Shown piece by piece: positions 26,184 through 34,984 of a DNA stretch of 64,000 nucleotides. How positions within the stretch are numbered: the first letter of the stretch is position 1; every line of letters starts with the position of its first letter. The notes below the pieces were generated by a model that saw nothing but the letters and a program-made list of their open reading frames with translations, was not told where the DNA came from and did not search any database. This DNA comes from Gp13-AA77 sp035946735 (GTDB taxonomy: Bacteria; Acidobacteriota; Terriglobia; UBA7540). A program made the translations under genes and the position numbers. The stretch lies in NCBI GenBank assembly GCA_035946735.1, contig DASYYZ010000008.1:1-64000 (forward strand), written 5' to 3'.

Positions 26184-26193
26184 GGAAACCCGG

Positions 26194-27360
26194 ATGTCGC
26201 GAAAGCAATCGTCCCAGCCTTTAGACCGGTCCCAACCGTTGGGTTTCTCCATTCTGGAGCTTATGGCGAGCATCGCCATTCTCACCTTGATCGTGGGCGC
26301 GGTCTTCACCTTGATGGTCCAGTCTCAAAAGAGGTTCCAAGGAAACACGGTCATCATTCAATCAAACCAGGCTGCACGGTCGGCGCTCGAGATGATGTCA
26401 CAGGAGATTGGCCAGGCCGGCTTCAATCCCCAGTTCACAGGCTCGATTACATCCAGTGCTGCCGTGGCCGCCAGCGCTGTGGCACAGTGCATCACGCTGA
26501 GCAGCATCAACGGCATCAATCCCGGTGACTGGGTAGCAGTCGACACCGGCGCGGCTTACGAGCAGGTTCAGGTGCTCGCTACCAGCAACGGCGCATTATC
26601 CGGCCAGACCAAGTGCTCCGGCGGGAATCAGATCTCGGGTATCTTCGAGCAGTGCCACAATAATGTCGCGGCGCCCTGCCCCACGGGAACCCTGGGTTCG
26701 TTTTTAATAGCAAGCTGGAAGTTCTCGTATCCCAGCGGTGTCCTGCAAGGCCAGACAGCAAACTACGGCGGCTCGAGCACCACTCTGTCGAACGACCATA
26801 TCCTGGCCGTCTTTTACGGCGATACCGACAACTCCGGCAATGTCTGGTATGCCGTCTACAGCCTCTATAACCCGACATCCTCCGGCTCACTACAATCGGT
26901 GACGATCAACAATCAGAGCTTTAATCTTTATACGCTGTACCGCTCCATTACGAAAGTCACGTTTGCCACCGGCGCCACGGTAAGCCAAGCCTATCCACTG
27001 GTACAGAACGTCCTCTATCAGAGCACTAGCGGCACCAACCCGGTCGGGCCATCAGAGGTTTCGACCGGAACTGGACAGCCGATTTTCGGTTATAAGTTCA
27101 CCGATCCCATCACCCTTGTCCCTAGTACGGTCAGCGTGGTCGGAACCGTCTTGATCAACCTCAGCGTGGCCGTAAACCCTGAGTCTCTCGAAACTGGGAG
27201 CGCCATCCAGTGGTATACGCTTTCCTCGCAGGTTCGCCCTGTCAACCTGTGGTCCGCGGTGACAATAAACCAGACGGGAGGCGGACGCTACCTGCCGCCG
27301 CTACCTGTGGGGCTGCCCATGTCTTTCCCAAGTCCGCTTAGCAGCTACTACGTTTTTTGA
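26194..27360 (+). CDS. PilW-like minor pilin
   Basis: Third pilin-like gene, 388 residues. The processing site is LG|FSILELMASIAILTLIVGAVFTLM, followed by IIQSNQAARSALEMMSQEIGQAGFNPQ, a segment highly typical of PilW/type IV minor pilins. The large C-terminal region is Ser/Thr/Gly-rich beta structure with cysteines near KCSGG and EQCHNN. It starts 10 bases after the PilV stop. Together with its neighbours it would form the tip complex that starts pilus assembly. Confidence 0.88.
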   Translation: MSRKQSSQPLDRSQPLGFSILELMASIAILTLIVGAVFTLMVQSQKRFQGNTVIIQSNQAARSALEMMSQEIGQAGFNPQFTGSITSSAAVAASAVAQCITLSSINGINPGDWVAVDTGAAYEQVQVLATSNGALSGQTKCSGGNQISGIFEQCHNNVAAPCPTGTLGSFLIASWKFSYPSGVLQGQTANYGGSSTTLSNDHILAVFYGDTDNSGNVWYAVYSLYNPTSSGSLQSVTINNQSFNLYTLYRSITKVTFATGATVSQAYPLVQNVLYQSTSGTNPVGPSEVSTGTGQPIFGYKFTDPITLVPSTVSVVGTVLINLSVAVNPESLETGSAIQWYTLSSQVRPVNLWSAVTINQTGGGRYLPPLPVGLPMSFPSPLSSYYVF

Positions 27361-27402
27361 GGCAAGGATCCGGCCGCTGGGCTGAGGTAGGAGTTCGCGA
27401 AA

Positions 27403-29202
27403 ATGACATCTCGAAGAAAAAACTGGATCGGAACGGGCGGGCGCTCCACGGATAGCGGCATCGCCTTGATCCTGGTGCTGCTGTCCATGCTCGTATTGAG
27501 CGTGCTCGCCGCCAGCATCGTGTTCACGGCGCGATCGGAGACGTTCGCCAGCTACGGTTACCGGCTGGATACACAGGCCGACTATACGGCCAAGGCAGGC
27601 ATTGAAGCCGCGGTCAACTGGCTTCGCAGCAACCACTACGCCGCCGTCCCCAGCGCGAGCGCGAACACGAACTATCTCGTCACTGCCGAACCGACCTTCA
27701 GCCTGTATACAGCAAACACTTCGCCGGTGCAGTGTAAGGCGAACTGCGCAAGCATAAATGGGCCCGTGCAGCTGATCGGCTACGGCGGCGGTTCCACCAA
27801 CTATCCTTCCGGCATCGCCAACGCCTCAAGCGGCGCCGCCATCAGCCTGTCATTCACCAACGATCTCAACAGTCATGGCGGTGGCTCGGGCAACGGTGGG
27901 CTCGTCAGCGGCAGCGGCAATCAATCGGGCCTTTTCTTTGTGAACGCCTACCTGCTGAACTATCAGACCGTGAACAGCAGCTCGATCGCTTCGTGCTCCA
28001 ATACCAACAGCGGGTCGAACGCACCGCCCTGCCCCCTTGAGACCTGGCTCATCACGGCCAAGGGCGAATGGACCATCGGGTCTTCGCAGGTTGCGGCAAC
28101 GGCGGAAGAGCAGGCCATCGTCCAGCCCTTGTATTCATCGAGCTTCGGCGACGCCATGTATGGCTACTGCTCGGTGAGCATGGCCGGCAGTGCGGGGGTG
28201 TGTACGGACGCCTTCAATTCGGCTCTCGGCCCTTATGGCGGCGGCAACACTTCGGTGGCTGCGGGCGCATGCGATAGCACCACCGCAGCCAACGTGATTA
28301 ACGCTGACGCGAATGTGGGTGCGAACGGCTACGTAAGTCTGAGCAAGAATGTCACGGTATCAGGCAATGTGACCATCGGGAATGCCAATCCTAGCCTGAT
28401 CCCGTCATCCTGCTGCTCCGGCTCTTCGTGCGGCGCTCCGACCTCGGGCACCGTAAACGGTTCCATCATCACAGGCGCGGCGTACACGGCTCCGCCACCC
28501 ACACCAACGTTTCCAGGGAGCGGCCAAAGCGGCGCAACTTTTCCCGGCACCTCGCCCTCATACAGCGGCGCGGCCCAGCTGCCGCAGACATCTTCGTCGA
28601 ATTCCACTTCGCCTTGCGCGGACCCGCCTACCTGCACGAACAAGAGCGCGATCACACCGGGAACTTCAAATCCCTACGGGTGGCCGTGTGTGACCGGCAA
28701 AACGTGCAACGGTTCGGCCGCCAATCCTTACCTCGTCAGCAGCGTCTCGCTCAGCGCTAGCGGGGACACATTGACGCTATACGGCGGGCCCAGCATTGGC
28801 CAGCCCGTCTACTACGACATCGACAGCATCAGCATGTCCGGCCAAGGGCAGCTCGCCATCAACGGGTACGTGGTTTTGAACGTCCAAAGCTCCCTGAGCC
28901 TCGCCGGGCAGGGAATTGCCAACGGTCTCACCCAGGCGCCGGAAGCTGTCCAGATCAACTACGCCGGAACCAGCGGCGTCAGCATGGGAGGCAATGGTGC
29001 GATGTCCGCCGTGCTGACGGCTCCAAACGCCACAGTTAGCCTCGGGGGCGGCGGCTCCAAAGGCTACATGGTCGGTTCCATCCGCGCCCTGAACGTGAGC
29101 GTGCAGGGCGGCTATCCGCTTCATTATGACGTCCAATTGAATCGGTTAGATGGCACATTGGGCCAGGTGGCCGTTTCTTCATACACCCGCATCAAGCATT
29201 GA
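27403..29202 (+). CDS. PilX-like pilus assembly protein with large C-terminal domain
   Basis: 599 residues. The N terminus resembles PilX: SGIALILVLLSMLVLSVLAASIVFTARSE at about 24-50, a membrane helix, then YTAKAGIEAAVNWLRSN. It lacks the Glu5 prepilin motif in a clear form. The rest is an unusually long Ser/Gly/Asn-rich domain with repeated short beta-strand units (VSLSKNVTVSGNVTIGN, ISMSGQGQLAINGYVVL, SLSLAGQGIANG, VSMGGNGAMSAVLTAPNATVSLGGG) that look like a right-handed beta-helix. A surface adhesin or pilus-tip role is possible. Last of the four pilin-cluster genes. Confidence 0.8.
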   Translation: MTSRRKNWIGTGGRSTDSGIALILVLLSMLVLSVLAASIVFTARSETFASYGYRLDTQADYTAKAGIEAAVNWLRSNHYAAVPSASANTNYLVTAEPTFSLYTANTSPVQCKANCASINGPVQLIGYGGGSTNYPSGIANASSGAAISLSFTNDLNSHGGGSGNGGLVSGSGNQSGLFFVNAYLLNYQTVNSSSIASCSNTNSGSNAPPCPLETWLITAKGEWTIGSSQVAATAEEQAIVQPLYSSSFGDAMYGYCSVSMAGSAGVCTDAFNSALGPYGGGNTSVAAGACDSTTAANVINADANVGANGYVSLSKNVTVSGNVTIGNANPSLIPSSCCSGSSCGAPTSGTVNGSIITGAAYTAPPPTPTFPGSGQSGATFPGTSPSYSGAAQLPQTSSSNSTSPCADPPTCTNKSAITPGTSNPYGWPCVTGKTCNGSAANPYLVSSVSLSASGDTLTLYGGPSIGQPVYYDIDSISMSGQGQLAINGYVVLNVQSSLSLAGQGIANGLTQAPEAVQINYAGTSGVSMGGNGAMSAVLTAPNATVSLGGGGSKGYMVGSIRALNVSVQGGYPLHYDVQLNRLDGTLGQVAVSSYTRIKH

Positions 29203-29325
29203 CGTGGATTCGCAGTGTGTCACATGAGTTGCATCACCGTCTCCGATCGGCTGAGGCTGCCGGGTGGCAGCTGATGGCCGCTTGAATCGCTTCTACTTAC
29301 GGTGTAGGGTGAAGGTGAGGGTTTC

Positions 29326-30345
29326 TTGAGACATCAAGGTGTTGTCTGCACTCTGGCTTTGCTGCTCGGATTCGCCTTGGCGACGTCAAGCCACGCTCGC
29401 CCGATCGCCCTCCGACCATCGCAGGAGCAAACTCAATCTCAGACTCAAGCGCAAGCGCGGGGCCAAGGCCAATCGCAGAGCCAGGCGCCGGACAAGACTG
29501 CAGCCGAACATCCGCCGAACCCGGGCAGCAGCGCCACAATTTCTGAACCGTCCCTGGCAGAATTCGCCCGCGAGCAGCGAGCCGAGCGCGCCAAGGATTC
29601 GAACGCGCCGCCTCGAGTTTTCACCAATGATAATCTTCCCAAGGGCTCCGGCGGGCTGAGCGTTGTAGGCACCCCTCCCGATCAGGAGAATGCCTCGGCG
29701 AGCGCAGAAGACGAGACCCGCACGTCGGGTCGCCTGCGTCTTCAGGTCGCCGGGCTCAAGGAACGGCTCGATACTCACCGGCGCGAACTGGGCGTGCTAC
29801 AGCAGAAGCTCGGCGAAAACCAAGTGCAGTACTATCCGAATCCGAATGACATTCTTCACCAGGAATATTCTCGCGAAGACATCAACCGGCTGACGCTGGC
29901 GATCGAGCGGAAGAAGCAACAGGTGGAAGCGGACGAGCAGGCTCTGGCGGAGGCCGAAGACGAAGTCGCGCGGCGGGGGCTAGCCCCAACCGCACCCCAG
30001 GCCGATCAAAAGGATTCCCTGGCGGCCCCCAAGCCCGATTTGAGCAGCGTGCCAAAGGGCAGCGAACAGTACTGGCGGGTGCGATTCAAAGCCGCGCGTG
30101 GAGAGCTGGCGAAGGCACAGGAGCAGCAGAAACTTGCGGAGGACGAGGTGGCGCTCCTACAGTCGCAGCAGGCCCACGAGATGGCGAGCGGAAACGCATC
30201 CGCTTTCAACTCGCAGATCTCCGCAAAGCAGTCCGAAGCGGAATCCAAACGTGCGGCGGTCGAACAAGCTCAACGTGATCTCGAGGCGCTCGAACAGGAG
30301 CTCAAAGAAAGCAGATCGCCTCAAGCTTGGAGTGAACCGGAATAA
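29326..30345 (+). CDS. Exported coiled-coil protein of unknown function
   Basis: 339 residues from a TTG codon with a GGTGAGGG site upstream. A cleavable signal peptide spans about 1-25 (GVVCTLALLLGFALATSSHA). Next comes a glutamine-rich stretch (residues 34-55, SQTQAQARGQGQSQSQ type repeats) and a disordered linker, then two long coiled-coil blocks: about 135-220 (LQVAGLKERLDTHRRELG) and 250-330 (RFKAARGELAKAQEQQKLAEDE). The segment NPNDILHQEYSREDINRLT between them seems the most conserved part. I do not recognise a named family. It follows the pilin cluster and may be cotranscribed, but a link to pili is only positional. Confidence 0.75.
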   Translation: MRHQGVVCTLALLLGFALATSSHARPIALRPSQEQTQSQTQAQARGQGQSQSQAPDKTAAEHPPNPGSSATISEPSLAEFAREQRAERAKDSNAPPRVFTNDNLPKGSGGLSVVGTPPDQENASASAEDETRTSGRLRLQVAGLKERLDTHRRELGVLQQKLGENQVQYYPNPNDILHQEYSREDINRLTLAIERKKQQVEADEQALAEAEDEVARRGLAPTAPQADQKDSLAAPKPDLSSVPKGSEQYWRVRFKAARGELAKAQEQQKLAEDEVALLQSQQAHEMASGNASAFNSQISAKQSEAESKRAAVEQAQRDLEALEQELKESRSPQAWSEPE

Positions 30346-30473
30346 GCGCTTCTCCTCTTTCCGATCGTCTCCAAACCAAACCAACACGCCGTGTAAGCCC
30401 GCAAACCGTGACCCTTTGTGGTGCGGAACTCAAATTTAAGTCAGTTAAAGCCGCGGAGTCTTCCCTAGTCGAC

Positions 30474-30501
30474 CTGACCGCCAGGGCGACCGGTGTAGTA
30501 T
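30474..30501 (+). promoter_or_regulatory. Candidate promoter of senA-senB
   Basis: CTGACC (4/6 to -35) and TAGTAT (5/6 to -10, 30496-30501) with a 16-bp spacer. The predicted start of transcription is within a few bases of the senA ATG (30511), so the message may be leaderless; no ribosome-binding site precedes the ATG. Confidence 0.4.
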
Positions 30502-30510
30502 CCTTCTCTC

Positions 30511-31878
30511 ATGATCAGGGAGGTGGCGCTTCATTCGGCTTCGATCGAACTCCACGCGCAACTCAGCGAAGCACGCGAGCGGACGCTCGAACTGATTGCC
30601 GATCTCTCCGATGAGCAGATGATCGGCCCGCCTCTCGACATTGTGAATCCGCTCCGCTGGGAGATCGGGCATCTGGGCTATTTCCAGGAGTACTGGATTC
30701 TGCGTCACTTCCGGGGCGAAACGCCGGCCTGGCCACAAGGGGATCGCCTGTATGATTCCGCGCGTATCGCGCACGACACGCGGTGGGATTTACCGATTCC
30801 ATCCAAGGCCGACACGATTGCTTACATTCAACGAATTCTGGAACGGGTCACGAAAGGTTCCGCCGCAGCCGATTCCGGCCGCAAGATAGGCGGCTACGAC
30901 GAGTCCTACTTCACGCGGCTGGCGCTCCTGCACGAGTACATGCACGCCGAAGCGATTACTTATACTCGTCAGACGCTAGGCTACACTCCGCCGAAGATAA
31001 AGATCGCTGCCGGGGAGGGCGGGCGCGAACCCAGCTTCGAGGCGGGCAGAACGGGCAGCCGGGCGGCCGACGGCGCACCCCTGGGCGACGCGGAGATCCC
31101 CGGCGGCACGTTCATGATGGGCAGCAAGCCGGATCAGCCCTTCGTCTTTGACAACGAGCAATGGGCCCACCCGATGACTCTGGGGCCGTTTCGCGTCGCA
31201 CGAACCGCGGTGTCCAACGCGCAATTCGCGGCTTTCGTGGAGGACAGCGGCTACCAGCGGCGCGAGCTCTGGACCGATGAAGGATGGCGCTGGCGGGATA
31301 GCGTTCAGGCTGAGCAACCCGCCTACTGGCGCCGGCAGGCCGGCGGAGGTTGGCTGCGGCGCAACTTCGACATCTGGGTTCCGCTTGAAGATCACCTGCC
31401 GGTGCTGCACCTTAACTGGTACGAGGCGGACGCCTATTGCCGCTGGGCCGGACGCCGCCTGCTCACCGAAGCCGAATGGGAGATGGCCGCCAGCACTGAG
31501 CCTGCGTCGGGCGGCGTCAGCGACCGCAAGCGGCTGTTTCCCTGGGGTGACGAACCGCCCACTCCGGAGCGCGCCAACCTCGACTGGCATTCCATGGGTT
31601 GCGTGGCGGTACAAGCCTTGCCGGCTGGCGACAGCGCTTTCGGATGCCGCCAGATGATCGGTAACGTCTGGGAGTGGACTGCTTCAGACTTCGGGCCTTA
31701 TCCGGGGTTCGCTCCGGGACCTTACAAGGAATACTCAGCCCCGTGGTTTGGCGACCACAAGGTGCTTCGAGGCGGTTGCTGGGTGACGCGCTCCGGCCTG
31801 ATTCGGAACACCTACCGTAATTTCTATCAGCCCCACCGGCGCGACGTCTGGGCAGGCTTCCGCACCTGCGCGCTCTAG
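30511..31878 (+). CDS. senA: Selenoneine synthase SenA (EgtB-like non-haem iron enzyme)
   Basis: Predicted to join hercynine to a selenosugar, giving the precursor of selenoneine, the selenium analogue of ergothioneine. Residues about 10-165 form a DinB_2 bundle with the three-histidine iron site: His54 (GHLGYFQEYW) and His141/His145 (HEYMHAEA). Residues about 195-455 form the FGE-sulfatase domain (PGGTFMMGS, AVSNAQFAAFVEDSGY, RRLLTEAEWEMA, GNVWEWTASDF, VLRGGCWVT, RNFYQPHRRDVWAGFR). The C-terminal signature and the immediately downstream SenB-type glycosyltransferase distinguish it from ordinary EgtB. No EgtD-type hercynine synthase is in the window. If the pairing were accidental it would be an EgtB-like sulfoxide synthase. 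Confidence 0.85.
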   Translation: MIREVALHSASIELHAQLSEARERTLELIADLSDEQMIGPPLDIVNPLRWEIGHLGYFQEYWILRHFRGETPAWPQGDRLYDSARIAHDTRWDLPIPSKADTIAYIQRILERVTKGSAAADSGRKIGGYDESYFTRLALLHEYMHAEAITYTRQTLGYTPPKIKIAAGEGGREPSFEAGRTGSRAADGAPLGDAEIPGGTFMMGSKPDQPFVFDNEQWAHPMTLGPFRVARTAVSNAQFAAFVEDSGYQRRELWTDEGWRWRDSVQAEQPAYWRRQAGGGWLRRNFDIWVPLEDHLPVLHLNWYEADAYCRWAGRRLLTEAEWEMAASTEPASGGVSDRKRLFPWGDEPPTPERANLDWHSMGCVAVQALPAGDSAFGCRQMIGNVWEWTASDFGPYPGFAPGPYKEYSAPWFGDHKVLRGGCWVTRSGLIRNTYRNFYQPHRRDVWAGFRTCAL

Positions 31879-31938
31879 CAAGGCGTACGAAAAGAATATT
31901 CGCTGGGGATTTTCTCAGCGTTTCTGCTGGACCTGACG

Positions 31939-32997
31939 ATGCGGATTGGCATCATCACCCCGGCGCCTCCGCGTTCCCGCTACGGTAACCGGGTCACCGC
32001 ATTGCGCTGGGCCCGCATCTTGAGAGAACTTGGGCACCAGGTCAGCGTGGCGATGGCCTATGAGGGTCAGCCGTATGACCTCCTCGTTGCATTGCACGCC
32101 CGGCGCAGTTATCCCTCCGTGCGTCGCTTTAACCGCGACCATCCTGATCGGCCGCTGATCGTGGCCCTTACCGGTACCGACCTCTACCGGGACTTGCCCC
32201 GCAGCCGCAGCGCGCACTATGCCTTGGAACTTGCCACTCGAATCGTCGCCCTGCAGCCGAAGGCCCAGAAGGAGTTGCAATCCCGGCTCCATCATAAGGT
32301 GCGGGTGATCTACCAGTCTTTCCCGGCAAGGCCGCGGCATGCTGCTCCACCGCTTGATTCGCACCGGGCTTTCGATGTCTGCGTCATCGGCCATCTCCGG
32401 CCCGTCAAGGATCCATTTCGCACTGCGCTCGCCGCCCGCCGCCTTCCGCCTGGATCGCGTATCCGCATACTGCATCTGGGTGGAGCCATGGACGAGAAAA
32501 TGGCCGAGCGCGCCAGGACCGAGATGAAGTTGAATCCGCGTTACCGCTGGCTCGGCGAGCAGTCCCGCGCACGCGTTCAGCAGATTCTGGCCCGGAGCGC
32601 ACTTTGCGTATTATCCTCCAGGCTCGAGGGCGGAGCCAACGTTCTCTCTGAGGCGATCGTGGCGGGCACGCCGGTGCTGGCTTCGCGGATTGCCGGTTCT
32701 GTCGGCATCCTGGGTGACGATTATGCCGGCTACTTCAACGTGCGTGACAGCGAGGGACTGGCTCGACTCATGGATCGCGCCGAGAGGGATCCGGTATTTC
32801 TGGCAGGGCTCAAATCGCATTGTGCCAGACTGAAGCCGCTTTTCAACCCTGCGCGGGAACTGACGGCTTGGCGGCGGTTGATCCTGGAATGCCGGGCTGC
32901 AGGAAGTCTACAAGCGTCGGGGACGGACAACGGCCCTAGCATCCGTTTCACGTTTCCCCACACGGTCGCGCGAACCCTTGGTACGTGTAAGTCATAG
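31939..32997 (+). CDS. senB: Selenosugar synthase SenB (TIGR04348-type glycosyltransferase)
   Basis: Predicted to make a 1-seleno sugar from selenophosphate and a UDP-sugar for use by SenA. 352 residues with a GT-B fold: N-terminal IGIITPAPPRSRYGNRVTALRWARILRELGH, LVALHARRSY, ALTGTDLYRDL, the linker VIGHLRPVKDPF, and the nucleotide-binding region RLEGGANVLSEAIVAGTPVLASRIAGSVGILG. The N-terminal motif and gene order after senA match the family described as SenB. It starts 60 bases after senA. The third partner, SenC/SelD-type selenophosphate synthase, is not adjacent. The 3' end overlaps the convergent methyltransferase gene by 50 bp. Confidence 0.85.
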   Translation: MRIGIITPAPPRSRYGNRVTALRWARILRELGHQVSVAMAYEGQPYDLLVALHARRSYPSVRRFNRDHPDRPLIVALTGTDLYRDLPRSRSAHYALELATRIVALQPKAQKELQSRLHHKVRVIYQSFPARPRHAAPPLDSHRAFDVCVIGHLRPVKDPFRTALAARRLPPGSRIRILHLGGAMDEKMAERARTEMKLNPRYRWLGEQSRARVQQILARSALCVLSSRLEGGANVLSEAIVAGTPVLASRIAGSVGILGDDYAGYFNVRDSEGLARLMDRAERDPVFLAGLKSHCARLKPLFNPARELTAWRRLILECRAAGSLQASGTDNGPSIRFTFPHTVARTLGTCKS

Positions 32998-33574
32998 GGC
33001 GCGGTCCGGGAAGGTAGCCCGTCCGGAGCTCGACGATCTGAAATCCTGCTGCTGTAATGAGATCGTCAATCTTCCGATTGAGGTGGCACCCGCCCCCGAT
33101 ACGTTTCCAGAGGGGCGTGAGCCGGTCCTGCCAGGCAACTACGCCGGGATCGGGAGCGCGGCCATGTTCGAGAAAGATGAGGCAGCCGCGAGCCTTCAGG
33201 ACCCGCTTCATCTCCTGAAGCGCCTGTGCGGCGTTTGGAATGGAACACAGGGTCCACGTCACAATGGCCGTGTCGATACTCGCAGCCGTGAGCGGCAGTG
33301 GCGCCTCGGCGGATTGCAAAAGGAACTCGACCTTGATGGGTCCGGCCGCCGCCCTTCGGCGTGCCATTCGCTGGAGTTCTATGGAAGGGTCCACGCCATA
33401 AACCCGCTGAACTTCCGAGGAGTAGAAGGACAAATTCAAGCCGGAACCAATGCCCACCTCCAGCACTTCGCCGTGTGCGCGAGGGATCCAAACCGCGCGC
33501 AAACGAGCGGACTCCTTGTTCCTCATCGCAAGATCAGTAATGCGAGGCAGAATATGGTGCGCGTAAAACCCCAT
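32948..33574 (-). CDS. Class I SAM-dependent methyltransferase
   Basis: 208 residues with a clear Rossmann methyltransferase fold: EVLEVGIGSGLNLSFY (motif I, about 36-51), VYGVDPSIELQRMA (motif II), TAIVTWTLCSIPNAAQALQEMKRVLKARGCLIFLEHG (motifs IV-VI). The final segment ELRTGYLPGPRPMTYTYQGFARP is typical of small-molecule or phospholipid methyltransferases related to UbiE/PmtA. It is much shorter than EgtD and lacks that enzyme's features, so it is not the hercynine-forming enzyme. It converges on senB and overlaps its end by 50 bp. Confidence 0.88.
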   Translation of the reverse strand: MGFYAHHILPRITDLAMRNKESARLRAVWIPRAHGEVLEVGIGSGLNLSFYSSEVQRVYGVDPSIELQRMARRRAAAGPIKVEFLLQSAEAPLPLTAASIDTAIVTWTLCSIPNAAQALQEMKRVLKARGCLIFLEHGRAPDPGVVAWQDRLTPLWKRIGGGCHLNRKIDDLITAAGFQIVELRTGYLPGPRPMTYTYQGFARPCGET

Positions 33575-33592
33575 GACAATCGCGACTCTACC

Positions 33593-34094
33593 TCACCTGT
33601 CCGGTGGCTTCACACCACGCGAGCGCAACAAAGAGTGAACCATTTTCGGTCTTGTCCTGGAGATCACAATTATTCGCGGCCGCAAACTGCGTCGCCTTCC
33701 GAAATTCAACGCTGACTTCGCGTTCGCTTGCTCGCCCGTCTCGACGAACTGCGAGTTCTCGACGTCAATCCCTATTATCGCTCCTGGAGCCACTCTCCGC
33801 GCCAACCCAACTGTGATCGCGCCGGGCCGTCCCGCTTCTACCTGCCGGAAGACATCGAGCGTGCCCGTCTTGCACAAACCCGAGTTTCGGGAGTATGAAA
33901 AAACGGCTAACTTCACGCTTTCTACGATCGAATCGCAGGTGCTCTTCACTCTCGCACAAAGCGTCCTCAGCGTGCCTGCGTCTGGTGACGTCACGGACGA
34001 CGCCCAAGACCATTCCTCCGTCATGGGTCTTCGCTCGTCGTCTGCGGCAAGTCTCTGGTAAGATAGGTAGAGAACTCACCTCTCGAAACATCAC
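33593..34094 (-). pseudogene. Decayed remnants of a methyltransferase and a PAS-domain protein
   Basis: Two overlapping reverse-strand frames, neither a normal gene. One contains a broken methyltransferase piece (ITVGLARRVAPGAIIGIDVENSQFVETGEQANAKSALNF), with the glycine-rich motif I replaced and its continuation scrambled by frameshifts toward 33600. The other, starting at 34094, contains the end of a PAS/PAC domain (GGMVLGVVRDVTRRRHAEDALCESEEHLRF). The fragments are not joined in a known architecture. I read this as gene debris filling the gap between the methyltransferase gene and inositol oxygenase. Confidence 0.5.
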
Positions 34095-34117
34095 GAGGTG
34101 AGGCGGAGGTAAGACCT

Positions 34118-34984
34118 ATGCGCTCTCCTGTCACCGATCTTGAGACTCCAGCCCCCTTGAGAAACCTCGAGGAGTGGGATGACTTCGTCGCCACGCGCTA
34201 CCGTCCCGGCAAGGCTCAGGATGAGTTTCGCAACTACCAGGCTGACGCGAATCCCACCGTGACAGAGTTCTATCGCCAGAACCACGCTCATCAGACGCTT
34301 GACTTCGTGCTGGCCAAGAAGAGGGAATTTGGCGGACTCACCCGCGAGAAGAAGAGCATCTGGGAGATGGCGGAATTCCTGAACACGCTGGTGGACGAGA
34401 GCGACCCGGATACGGACCTCACCCAGATTGAACATCTCATGCAGACCTCGGAGGCCATTCGCCGCGACGGTCACCCGCGCTGGTTCGTTTTGGCGGGCTT
34501 TGTGCACGATCTCGGCAAGGTTCTGTGTCTGTGGGGAGAACCGCAGTGGGCTGTGGTGGGCGACACCTTCCCGGTGGGATGCGCCTGGTCCGATCAAATC
34601 GTCTTTCCGGAATTTTTCGCCGCCAACCCGGACAATCAGGTGCCGGAGTACCAGACTCTCTACGGCATTTATGAGCCGCACTGCGGGCTTGAGAATGTTC
34701 ACCTTTCCTGGGGCCACGACGAATACATTTACACCGTGACGCGCAACTATCTGCCCGAGCCGGCCCAATACATTCTGCGCTACCACTCCTTCTACCCCGC
34801 CCACAAGCATGGCGCTTACACGTACCTGATGAACGCCAGCGACGAGCAGATGTTTGATTGGGTTCGCAAGTTCAATCCCTACGACCTATATTCCAAAGGG
34901 AGCGAGCGTCCGCGCTTCAAAGAATTGAAATCCTACTACGAGGATCTGGTCTCTGAATTCTTCCCTGACCGCATCGCGTGGTAG
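34118..34984 (+). CDS. Inositol oxygenase
   Basis: A di-iron enzyme that opens myo-inositol to D-glucuronate with O2. The 288-residue chain covers the whole family domain: FRNYQADANPTVTEFYRQNHAHQTLDFV near the N terminus, the metal ligands in IEHLMQTSEAIRRDGHPRWFVLAGFVHDLGKVL (His106, His130, Asp131), GDTFPVGCAW, VHLSWGHDEYIYTV and YHSFYPAHKHGAYTYLMN, ending with ELKSYYEDLVSEFFP. This is the animal/plant-type enzyme, sporadic in bacteria. A GGAGG site precedes the ATG. No other inositol or glucuronate gene is adjacent. Its 3' end overlaps the convergent Rieske gene by 49 bp. Confidence 0.94.
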   Translation: MRSPVTDLETPAPLRNLEEWDDFVATRYRPGKAQDEFRNYQADANPTVTEFYRQNHAHQTLDFVLAKKREFGGLTREKKSIWEMAEFLNTLVDESDPDTDLTQIEHLMQTSEAIRRDGHPRWFVLAGFVHDLGKVLCLWGEPQWAVVGDTFPVGCAWSDQIVFPEFFAANPDNQVPEYQTLYGIYEPHCGLENVHLSWGHDEYIYTVTRNYLPEPAQYILRYHSFYPAHKHGAYTYLMNASDEQMFDWVRKFNPYDLYSKGSERPRFKELKSYYEDLVSEFFPDRIAW

